Below are positions 6,099-12,011 of a DNA stretch of 12,011 bases, in pieces. Made by a program: the position numbers and the translations under genes. The DNA comes from Clostridiales bacterium (lineage in GTDB: Bacteria; Bacillota; Clostridia; Christensenellales; CAG-1252), in contig DMCI01000013.1 of the NCBI GenBank assembly GCA_003445835.1, positions 1 through 12,011 on the forward strand, in the 5' to 3' direction. Below the pieces are notes generated by a model. That model worked only from the letters and a program-made list of their open reading frames with translations, made no database searches and was not told where the DNA came from. How positions within the stretch are numbered: position 1 is the stretch's first letter; every line of letters begins with the position of its first letter.

Positions 6099-7715
6099 TT
6101 ACTTTTTCAATACGTAAGCGTACGCTTTGTCAAGCACCTCGTATACGACGGCGCCGGTAAAGGAACCGTCTACGACCACGCTGTACCAATCCCTGTCTTT
6201 ATTTTTGGGGAAGGCGCTTCTGACGCAGGTGTGGCTATGCTCCGCGTGTACCGCGGCGGCGGTCTTTTCATCCAGTCTGACAAGCATTATGACCTTGCCT
6301 TCATCCTCGTAAACGTAAGTGAAGCAAACGCGCTTATCCCCCGACAAAGCGAAGTGGTTGTCCGACATCAACAGCTTGCCGTTGGGCGTACGGTTTTCCC
6401 TGCCGTTCAGCTCCACGTTGTCGCCATACTTCTCCGCAAGATAGTCGATGACCGACTTCTTGGTAACGATGCCGGAAACGCCGCTCTCCCTAGCCGCCGC
6501 AAGCGACTCGCTGAGGGTAAACTCGTGTTCCGCCGGAGCGCCGCCGATGATGTTTATCGCCGCGCGATCCAACGCCTCGTAAACGTCCTGTTCGGTAAAG
6601 CTGTCGTCTATGACCACGCTGTACCAGTCTTTCTCCTTATTCTTGGGGAAAGCGCTTCTGACGCAGGTGCCTTCGTGCTCTTCGTGGATGGCTTTCGCGT
6701 GATCCGCCGTAGTACGAAGAAGGATGACCACGTCGCCTTCATCGTCCTCGTAGACGTAAGTGAAGCAAACTCTCTTGCCATTGGGCGCAAAAGCAAAGTG
6801 GTTGTCCGAAAGGAGAAGTTTGCCGTTGGGCGTGCGGTTCTCCCTGCCATTAAGTTCCACCTTGTCGCCGAATTTGGCGGAGAGGTGATCGATGATCGAT
6901 TTTTTGGTGACGAGACCGGCGGCGCCGACGTCCTTTGCCGCGGCAAGCGATTCGCTGAGAGAAACTTCTTCCTCTTCCTCCGGCTCCTCTTGAACGGGAG
7001 CAAACTTACCGATGATGTTATACGCGGCGACGTCCAACATTTCGTAAACGTCATTTGCTGTAAAGCTGTCGTCTATGACCACGCTGTACCAATCCTTCTC
7101 CTTGTTTTTGGGGAAGGCGCTCTTTGCGCCGGTATGCGGGTGCGCGGCGCGGATGGCGTGCGCATGTTCCGCCGTGGTACGAAGCAAAACGATGACGTCA
7201 CCGTCGTCGTCTTGATAAACGTAAGCGAAGCAGACCCTCTTGCCGTCCTTTGAGAAAGCAAAGTGGTTGTCCGACATCAAAAGCTTGCCGTTGGGGGTAC
7301 GATTTTCCCTACCGTTGAGTTCCACGTTGTCGCCGAACTTGGCGGCAAGGTGCTCGATCACGGACTTTTTGGTGACGATGCCCGCCGTACCGGAATCCTT
7401 CGCTGCGGCGATGGATTCACTGAGGGTGACCTCGTGATCCTCTTCGGATTCTTCCGAGGCGGTCTCCTCGGGGAACTCTTCGGGCACGTCCTCTACGTAA
7501 GTGGGCGCAATGAGGGGTTCCTCAGGCTTTTTTTCTTCCACCGGGAGGGCTGCCTTTGGTTTCTCTTCCGACCTTTGCTCATGCTTTTTCTTGCGTGCGA
7601 AATAAATGATGACGAAGATTATCGCAAGTAAGATCAGCGCACAGACCACCAAAATAGCGATCTTGGCTTTACCGCCGAGTGCCGACAAAATTGACGAAAC
7701 TACAATATTGCTCAT
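6099..7715 (-). CDS. Membrane-anchored protein with three tandem ~140-aa domains, possibly MmcQ/YjbR-like
   Basis: I do not recognise this 538-aa protein as a named gene. It has one hydrophobic helix (about 18-40) followed by RKKKHEQR. By the positive-inside rule this suggests a short N-terminus outside and the bulk in the cytoplasm. A Glu/Pro-rich linker (46-95) leads to three tandem domains at about 95-236, 250-391 and 398-537, separated by short acidic spacers. Each begins with LSES(I/L)AAA, contains TKKS(V/I)I, then RENRTPNGKLL-x-SDNHFA and RVCF-x-YVY, and ends with SAFPKNK-x-x-DWYSVV followed by VYE-x-LD. The tail of each unit (hydrophobic strand with Arg, PKNK, D-W-Y-S-V-V-x-D, then an amphipathic helix) recalls the MmcQ/YjbR double-wing fold; this is a tentative inference. 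The start has AAAGGAGGG seven bases upstream. It lies between the giant surface protein and the phosphoesterase, in the same direction, with no terminator on either side. Confidence 0.85.
   Translation of the reverse strand: MSNIVVSSILSALGGKAKIAILVVCALILLAIIFVIIYFARKKKHEQRSEEKPKAALPVEEKKPEEPLIAPTYVEDVPEEFPEETASEESEEDHEVTLSESIAAAKDSGTAGIVTKKSVIEHLAAKFGDNVELNGRENRTPNGKLLMSDNHFAFSKDGKRVCFAYVYQDDDGDVIVLLRTTAEHAHAIRAAHPHTGAKSAFPKNKEKDWYSVVIDDSFTANDVYEMLDVAAYNIIGKFAPVQEEPEEEEEVSLSESLAAAKDVGAAGLVTKKSIIDHLSAKFGDKVELNGRENRTPNGKLLLSDNHFAFAPNGKRVCFTYVYEDDEGDVVILLRTTADHAKAIHEEHEGTCVRSAFPKNKEKDWYSVVIDDSFTEQDVYEALDRAAINIIGGAPAEHEFTLSESLAAARESGVSGIVTKKSVIDYLAEKYGDNVELNGRENRTPNGKLLMSDNHFALSGDKRVCFTYVYEDEGKVIMLVRLDEKTAAAVHAEHSHTCVRSAFPKNKDRDWYSVVVDGSFTGAVVYEVLDKAYAYVLKK
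6105..7433 (-). repeat. Three tandem domain-coding repeats (~426, 426 and 420 nt)
   Basis: The units lie at about 7433-7008, 6968-6543 and 6524-6105. The protein cores are identical or nearly so (RENRTPNGKLL in all three; SAFPKNK and DWYSVV in all three). The DNA differs at many synonymous third positions, for example CCGTTGGGCGTACGG, CCGTTGGGGGTACGA and CCGTTGGGCGTGCGG for the same peptide on the opposite strand. That pattern points to duplication followed by purifying selection rather than recent copying. Spacers between units are acidic and differ in length. Confidence 0.9.
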
Positions 7716-7787
7716 ATTTTAGCCCTCCTTTCCCTTTTCTGTTTTTTTGCGGCGGAGAAGCCGCTGTTCCCCTTTTCTGCGCCTCGT
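7716..7787 (-). other. 72-nt intergenic gap with two short hairpins and a strong ribosome binding site
   Basis: On the minus strand this gap holds a CGCCT/AGGCG repeat spanning the upstream stop codon, then GCGGC/GCCGC around a 6-nt loop (7764-7749), then the Shine-Dalgarno AAAGGAGGG. The second hairpin is followed by an A run, not a T run, on the transcribed strand, so neither qualifies as an intrinsic terminator. I see no convincing promoter, so readthrough from the giant gene is likely. Confidence 0.4.
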
Positions 7788-10700
7788 TTAGGCGTTTGCG
7801 CCGCCGACCGCGATGGTAACGGAGATCGAAGTGGACGCCGCGTCGTCAAAAGTCAAGAACAAAGTGACGTAGGTGTTTGCGGAAAGTGACTCGAGATAGG
7901 ACTCGTTCAGCGTAAACGCGCCGCTCATCCTGTCAAAGTCGCAATCGCCGGAGTAGACCGAAATATCGCCGCCGCCCTTGACCGCAATGGCCTTTAAGCC
8001 GTGTTCGTAGTTGTTGAAGTTTACCGTTCTCTTCTGCTGCGTCCCCAATTGATAGGTCAAGCTGGTTTCGGAGACCGCTTCGGGCTTACGGGAATCCACC
8101 ACGTTTACGACCAAAGTGGAAACGTTCACGTCGGTAAGGACGTTGAACTCGTAATTGCCCACGCGCAAGGAGTCGAGGTAGGACGCCTTCAAAGTGATCC
8201 TGGTGGCGCCGGTCGCCCCGTCCTGCATGACGGTATAGCAATCCGCCGTGATGCCGTTGCCGTCCAGTTTGTCAAAGGACGCGCCCGCAAGCAACATCTC
8301 AAAGAAGCGCTCGCCGGTCCTTGCCTTGTCGTACTCGATGGTCATCACGCCGCCTTCCGCCGATTCGATCTCGGGCACGGAAGTATCGACGACGTACAGC
8401 TTCAAAGAAGCGGAAGCGGTTGCCGCGTTTACGGTAAAGTCGTACTCACCGACCGCAAAATTTTTAAGATAATTCTTCAAAAGGAAGATCGACGCGTCGG
8501 AGATCCTGTAAGAACTCTGGTTCAAACCGGGACCCGAAAGGGTGATCGACGCGGTGGCAAGCACCTTGAACTCCGCATCCTTGGGATCGTTAAGGTCAAA
8601 CACCGCGGTCGGGACGGCGGCGATGATCGTCGCGCTGTCCGACACCTTGACCGTAACGCGTCCGTGGCGGGATTCGCTTCCGTTATTGAAGATCAACGTA
8701 AATTCGTGCTCGCCTTGAGCAAGCGTGGAGAGGAATTCCTTCTTAATGGTAAGCGTATCCTCCGCAATGCGGTAATTTGTCTTTTGGATGCTTTCACCCG
8801 TGACCGAAGTAAGCGCATACTCGTAGGAAACGTACGGCACGACGACGTCGTTTTTGACGCCGGCGTTTTTGCCGAAGTTATAGTAGGTGGTAAGGATCTC
8901 CGGCAGGCGGTCGTCCTTGACGGTGATCAAAAGATCGAGCGAAGTGCCGTTGGACGCCTTGACGACGTACGGATAGTCGCCCGGCTCTTTGTTCATCAAA
9001 TAAATGCCGTAGAACACCAAAGTACCCGCGCTGTCCACGCTGTACTCGCCCTTCGCCGCGCCCTCTACCTCGGTGACTTTGCTGCCCGAAAGGGTGAGAT
9101 TGAACGCAACGTTGGCTTTGCCGCTCTTTAAGAAGGTGGCGGCAACTTTGTTTGCCGTGATGGGGGTACTGTCGATAACGTTGACGGTCAAATACACGCG
9201 CCCCTTATCGGTGACGTAAGTAAAGACGTGCTCGCCGACGGCAAGATCGGAAAGGAAGGTCTTGGCGATCGTGACCGCGCCGTCAGACGCAACGGCGTAA
9301 TAGTTTTCCACGATCCCCTCGCCCGTCATCTTGATAAAGGTGGATTGATTGACTTTGACTTCAAAAGTGAGGTCGGTGGGGTTCAGCTTATCAAAGGCAA
9401 GGGTCGTCTCCTCGCAAGTGGGCATCACGGCAGCCTTGTGGAAGGTGATGGTGCCGGTGACGTTACTATCCGATTTGGCGGAGATCTTCACCTTGGCGGT
9501 AAACTCGGTACCCACGGTGGGATTAACTTTGACCAAGCCGTTTTCAAAGGAAATGAAGTTTTCCGCTCCATCCAAATACTCCACGTCAAAGGCATCGATA
9601 CCGATCTCAATGCCGTTGGCGTCGTTTACTTCGTAAAGGTCGAAGGCGTTGACCTTGATACTCTTGACTTCGGCGACTTTGCCCTGGATCTCCATCGACA
9701 TATCGTTGTTGACCAAGGAGTGGACCAAATACTTGGAGCCGAACTCAAAGAGGGGGAACTCCCATCTTGCGGGCTCCCAATACTTATCCCATCCGACCCA
9801 CTTATCAATGACGGGGATGGTGACGCCGGCTTTGACCTCAAAACCGAGGGCAAGATACAAGCCGCCCGTCACGTAGTAACCTTTCAAAACACGAGCGGTC
9901 TTATCCTCCAAAACCGCCTTCATATCCAAGCGGAGTTGTCCGCCGAGCTCTGCATACGCGCCGGTTTTTACTTTGAAGCCGACACCCGCAACTTCCAAAA
10001 GACTGGCAGTCAACTTGACGTACACGCCTGCCTCCGCACGGAGCTTGCCGAGAAGGACGAGGTCTTTTGCGGAAGAGGAAGTTTCGATGCTCTTGTAGTG
10101 ATTGAAATCGCCGTTGACGTAGGTAACGCCCACGGTGATATCGGTGTTGTAATCGTACTCAAAGGCGATCTGCGCTTTGATGCCGAGGTTGATATCCACG
10201 CCGAATTCGATACCGAGAACGAAGCAGTAGATCGGGTATTTGTAGGAATAGATCGGAAGTTCCGCCCCGACGATGCCCTTCTCCGCCGTTTTGCCGGAGA
10301 CGATCTCCTTAAACTTCTTTTTGAAGTCCTCAATATCGGTGGCTTGAAGTTTTGCGTCGGTGGTCTCCATATCGATCGTGCAAACGGTGGTGGTCTTGAG
10401 ATTCACGCCGAGGTCGAGTTGCAAGTCGAGGTCGGTGCCGTCGATCTCGTAATCGAAGTTGATATTGGGCGTGATGTAGATGGTGTTTTTGACCGCAAAG
10501 ACGACGTCCATCCCCTTGGCAAGGGTGATGGTAAAGTAAAAGTTGAGTTGGATCTTGTCGGTATTGACGTCGTATTCGAACTTCGCCACCATTTTGGGGC
10601 TGTCTTTGACCGTCTTTTCAAACTGACCGCTGAAAAGGTCGTACGTTTCAAGCGCCGCCTCGTACACCGCGGCGGTGAACTCGCTGTCTTCCAATGCTTG

Positions 10701-11528
10701 CTGCAGCATCTCCTCGTTAACGGAGAAGTTGTTTTCGTCAATGGTCAAAGTCTTGTAAACGTCAAGCTCGGTGACCACTTCGTTGATCTCCGCCAAACGG
10801 CAGTAGACTTCCTCCTTGCCGTCAACGACTTCGGAAGTGCGAAGGACGTAATAGGCTGCCTTGCCGTTGAAATCGACGCCCTGATAACTGTAGCCCTCGA
10901 TGTCGCCGGCGTAAAGCACGTTGAAGCTATCCGAGAGGACTCCGTCCGTCGGCTTTTTGGCAAGGATCACGTCGCCCTCTTGGTAACGCTCCGCCGCCGC
11001 TTCGGGCAGGACGATGTTGTAAAAGACGTTTTCATCCACGGCAACGGTTTCCACCACCGTGCCGGCAAGCGCCGTTTGCTTGATGGCGGGGTTGACGGCA
11101 ACGACTTCCTTCTCCTCACCCGTGGTCATAAAGATGAAAGTATCCAGACCCGCGTATTTTTCGGCAACGAATTCCGCGCCCGTCGCCCAGATCTGATAGG
11201 AAGAACGCGCTTTGAACCCGTCGCGGGCGGAGATGCGGTAAACGCCGTCCCCTTGGCGAGCACTCTTCAAAGGCACCTTGTTGCCCTTGTTGTCGCGGAC
11301 GATCACGTAATTATCCAACGAAGTGGAAGGATCACGGTCGGCGCGGATGTCAAAATACGCGTCCGTACCGAAGTCCTTGAAAACGCCCGGTTCACTTTTG
11401 GTTGCATCCACCGCATACGCCACGGGTTCCTCGGCGTTTTTGCCAAAGACGCCCGCCGCAAACAGACCGAGAACGGTCGCTGCCGCGACGACGATCACGA
11501 TGGGTACTATGATCAAAAGTTTTTTCAT
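7788..11528 (-). CDS. Giant secreted/anchored surface protein with six C-terminal X2/Ig-like domains
   Basis: This 1246-aa protein is not a named gene I recognise. It starts MKKLLIIVPIVIVV with a hydrophobic segment to about 29, either a signal peptide or an N-terminal anchor with the rest outside the cell. The order is an Ig/SbsA-like beta segment (about 45-140), a mixed region (140-310), a ~290-residue stretch of alternating polar and hydrophobic residues rich in Gly, Tyr and Phe (about 315-605), a BIG2-like domain (620-700), and six X2-type Ig-like domains (704-1244). No enzyme motif, sortase signal or dockerin is visible. The ATG at 11528 is chosen over an upstream in-frame start (11561) because GGAGGG (11540-11535) lies six bases before it and the signal sequence then begins at residue 1. 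It is the first gene after the promoter at 11612-11584. Adhesion, scaffold or binding roles are plausible but not demonstrated. Confidence 0.9.
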   Translation of the reverse strand: MKKLLIIVPIVIVVAAATVLGLFAAGVFGKNAEEPVAYAVDATKSEPGVFKDFGTDAYFDIRADRDPSTSLDNYVIVRDNKGNKVPLKSARQGDGVYRISARDGFKARSSYQIWATGAEFVAEKYAGLDTFIFMTTGEEKEVVAVNPAIKQTALAGTVVETVAVDENVFYNIVLPEAAAERYQEGDVILAKKPTDGVLSDSFNVLYAGDIEGYSYQGVDFNGKAAYYVLRTSEVVDGKEEVYCRLAEINEVVTELDVYKTLTIDENNFSVNEEMLQQALEDSEFTAAVYEAALETYDLFSGQFEKTVKDSPKMVAKFEYDVNTDKIQLNFYFTITLAKGMDVVFAVKNTIYITPNINFDYEIDGTDLDLQLDLGVNLKTTTVCTIDMETTDAKLQATDIEDFKKKFKEIVSGKTAEKGIVGAELPIYSYKYPIYCFVLGIEFGVDINLGIKAQIAFEYDYNTDITVGVTYVNGDFNHYKSIETSSSAKDLVLLGKLRAEAGVYVKLTASLLEVAGVGFKVKTGAYAELGGQLRLDMKAVLEDKTARVLKGYYVTGGLYLALGFEVKAGVTIPVIDKWVGWDKYWEPARWEFPLFEFGSKYLVHSLVNNDMSMEIQGKVAEVKSIKVNAFDLYEVNDANGIEIGIDAFDVEYLDGAENFISFENGLVKVNPTVGTEFTAKVKISAKSDSNVTGTITFHKAAVMPTCEETTLAFDKLNPTDLTFEVKVNQSTFIKMTGEGIVENYYAVASDGAVTIAKTFLSDLAVGEHVFTYVTDKGRVYLTVNVIDSTPITANKVAATFLKSGKANVAFNLTLSGSKVTEVEGAAKGEYSVDSAGTLVFYGIYLMNKEPGDYPYVVKASNGTSLDLLITVKDDRLPEILTTYYNFGKNAGVKNDVVVPYVSYEYALTSVTGESIQKTNYRIAEDTLTIKKEFLSTLAQGEHEFTLIFNNGSESRHGRVTVKVSDSATIIAAVPTAVFDLNDPKDAEFKVLATASITLSGPGLNQSSYRISDASIFLLKNYLKNFAVGEYDFTVNAATASASLKLYVVDTSVPEIESAEGGVMTIEYDKARTGERFFEMLLAGASFDKLDGNGITADCYTVMQDGATGATRITLKASYLDSLRVGNYEFNVLTDVNVSTLVVNVVDSRKPEAVSETSLTYQLGTQQKRTVNFNNYEHGLKAIAVKGGGDISVYSGDCDFDRMSGAFTLNESYLESLSANTYVTLFLTFDDAASTSISVTIAVGGANA
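7797..9419 (-). repeat. Six tandem X2-type Ig-like domain repeats
   Basis: Coding units lie at about 9419-9168, 9155-8907, 8894-8634, 8624-8382, 8375-8088 and 8072-7797. Each repeat carries a tyrosine strand, then a hydrophobic strand, then the X2 hallmark (YL or FL, S-x-L, V-G-E/N-x-x-F), for example TFLSDLAVGEHVF, EFLSTLAQGEHEF, NYLKNFAVGEYDF and SYLDSLRVGNYEF. Repeats 2 and 6 are the most degenerate (IYLMNKEPGDYPY, SYLESLSANTYVT). Pairwise identity looks low, so these are old duplications. X2 modules are usually found in secreted carbohydrate-active or surface proteins of Bacillota. Confidence 0.75.
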
Positions 11529-11583
11529 GCTTTTCCCTCCGGAAACAGAATTTTCAAGCAAGCAACTTATTTAAGTATATATT

Positions 11584-11612
11584 ATTCTATCATAGCGCGG
11601 GCGCGGATTCAA
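11584..11612 (-). promoter_or_regulatory. Sigma-A-type promoter of the surface-protein/mnmA/tadA cluster
   Basis: On the minus strand the -35 box is TTGAAT (11612-11607, four of six), the spacer is 17 nt, and the -10 box is TAGAAT (11589-11584, five of six). The start would be near 11577, giving a leader of about 50 nt to the ATG at 11528. It lies immediately after the terminator of the preceding gene, and no other promoter this good is seen down to 1171. It may therefore drive all seven genes. Confidence 0.7.
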
Positions 11613-11633
11613 GGGGGTGAAACAAATTCTTTT

Positions 11634-11670
11634 AAAAAAATTTGCGACGGAAGTCTCCTCCCGCCGCAAA
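11634..11670 (-). terminator. Strong intrinsic terminator after the lipocalin-like gene
   Basis: The hairpin spans 11670-11641. A 10-bp stem (TTTGCGGCGG with CCGTCGCAAA, one G-U pair) can extend by two further pairs to a 6-nt loop. It is followed on the minus strand by a T7 run (complement of A at 11640-11634). It lies 45 nt beyond the stop at 11715 and ends the upstream transcription unit. Confidence 0.9.
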
Positions 11671-11714
11671 AGCGTTTTCGCCCTATGTTTTTTATGCCGA
11701 AAACACAGTTTTCG

Positions 11715-12011
11715 TTACCTCTTCATCGTAAAGGTGGCGTTGCCCATTTCCATGGTAAGCGTCTTGCCCTTGAGTTCGGCGGTATACTCGTCGTCAAACT
11801 TGATGGTTTTGCCGTCCTTTTCCCACGTGCCGCTGTTGGAAACGGTAAAGCCGGGGATGGTGGAAGTAAAGGTGTAGGTGCCGTCCTTTTTGAGTTCCAA
11901 AGTTACGGCGTCCGCCTCAACGGTGACCCCCATATAGGTTTCGCCCGCTTTGTACTCCACGCTGACGCCGCCCGACGTCGCTTTGTAAGAAACGAATTTG
12001 TACTCCCCCGC
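11715..12011 (-). CDS. C-terminal part of a small lipocalin-like beta-barrel (probably secreted) protein
   Basis: The frame is open from the right window edge to a stop at 11715, with 98 codons visible and no plausible true start inside. It reads EYKFVSY, then a Gly/Val linker, then AGETYMG, LELKKDGTYTF, SGTWEKDGKTIKF, AELKGKTLTMEM and TFTMKR. These are short amphipathic strands with the G-T-W and D-G-K/T pattern seen in lipocalin-like domains of Clostridial secreted proteins and lipoproteins. Such domains usually follow an N-terminal lipobox, which would be outside the window. A GTG at 11960 gives an 81-aa reading but is internal to the domain, so it is not the true start. The ligand is unknown. 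A strong terminator follows, so it is not part of the downstream cluster. Confidence 0.75.
   Translation of the reverse strand, partial: AGEYKFVSYKATSGGVSVEYKAGETYMGVTVEADAVTLELKKDGTYTFTSTIPGFTVSNSGTWEKDGKTIKFDDEYTAELKGKTLTMEMGNATFTMKR

Noticed and set aside
6231..7253. Plus-strand frame (340 codons) opposite the triple-repeat gene, with repeat-like peptides
   Set aside because: Its internal repetition simply mirrors the three repeats of the real gene on the minus strand; there is no convincing start signal or family match.
7749..7764. GCGGC/GCCGC hairpin as a terminator after the giant gene
   Set aside because: The stem is only 5 bp, and the homopolymer next to it reads as A, not T, after the stem on the transcribed strand.
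8001..9131. Plus-strand frame (376 codons) opposite the Ig-repeat region
   Set aside because: Composition is Arg/His/Asp-rich without domain motifs; the minus frame carries clear X2 hallmarks.
11960..11960. GTG at 11960 as the true start of an 81-aa gene
   Set aside because: The frame stays open to the window edge and the upstream residues continue the same beta-strand pattern, so this is the end of a longer protein.
1..12011. CRISPR array, insertion sequence, prophage or tRNA/rRNA genes
   Set aside because: No regularly spaced short direct repeats, transposase or integrase motifs, terminal inverted repeats or tRNA-like folds were seen on either strand.

Overview
The window looks like a chromosomal segment of a Gram-positive (Bacillota, probably Clostridia-like) bacterium of intermediate GC content. 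This is inferred from strong GGAGG-type ribosome binding sites, sigma-A-like promoters, intrinsic terminators, X2/Ig-like surface proteins, a lipobox lipoprotein, and the style of RpoB, MnmA and TadA. A gut or animal-associated uncultured clade is plausible, but rank below class cannot be fixed from the sequence. Every gene I can support lies on the minus strand, so the window reads from right to left.

Right edge (12011-11634): the C-terminal part of a small secreted lipocalin-like beta protein, closed by a strong intrinsic terminator. Next comes a clear sigma-A-type promoter (11612-11584) that starts a collinear run of seven genes. These are a 1246-aa cell-surface protein with six tandem X2/Ig-like domains (11528-7788), a membrane-anchored protein with three near-identical ~140-aa domains (7715-6099), and a lipobox lipoprotein of the calcineurin-like phosphoesterase superfamily, Dcr2-like (6023-4731). 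They continue with mnmA, the tRNA 2-thiouridylase (4734-3664), two paralogous CPBP-family (Rce1/Abi-like) membrane proteins (3661-2618 and 2618-1635), and tadA, the tRNA adenosine-34 deaminase (1638-1171). The last five genes are joined by stop/start overlaps or a 2-nt gap, so they are almost certainly translated from one message. The two upstream gaps (72 and 75 nt) hold small hairpins but no convincing terminator.

Left edge (1170-1): a hairpin terminator after tadA abuts a near-consensus promoter (TTGACA, 17 nt, TATCAT). That promoter drives a ~114-nt leader and the first 308 codons of rpoB. rpoB is therefore not directly preceded by rplL/rplJ, the usual arrangement in Bacillota.

Functionally, the cluster places two wobble-base tRNA modification enzymes (MnmA at U34, TadA at A34) in one transcription unit with envelope proteins: putative intramembrane proteases, a lipoprotein phosphoesterase and surface/anchor proteins. 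The least explained and most interesting items are the triple-repeat anchored protein, the giant surface protein next to it, and the tandem CPBP pair wired to mnmA and tadA. I saw no mobile element, CRISPR array, tRNA or rRNA.
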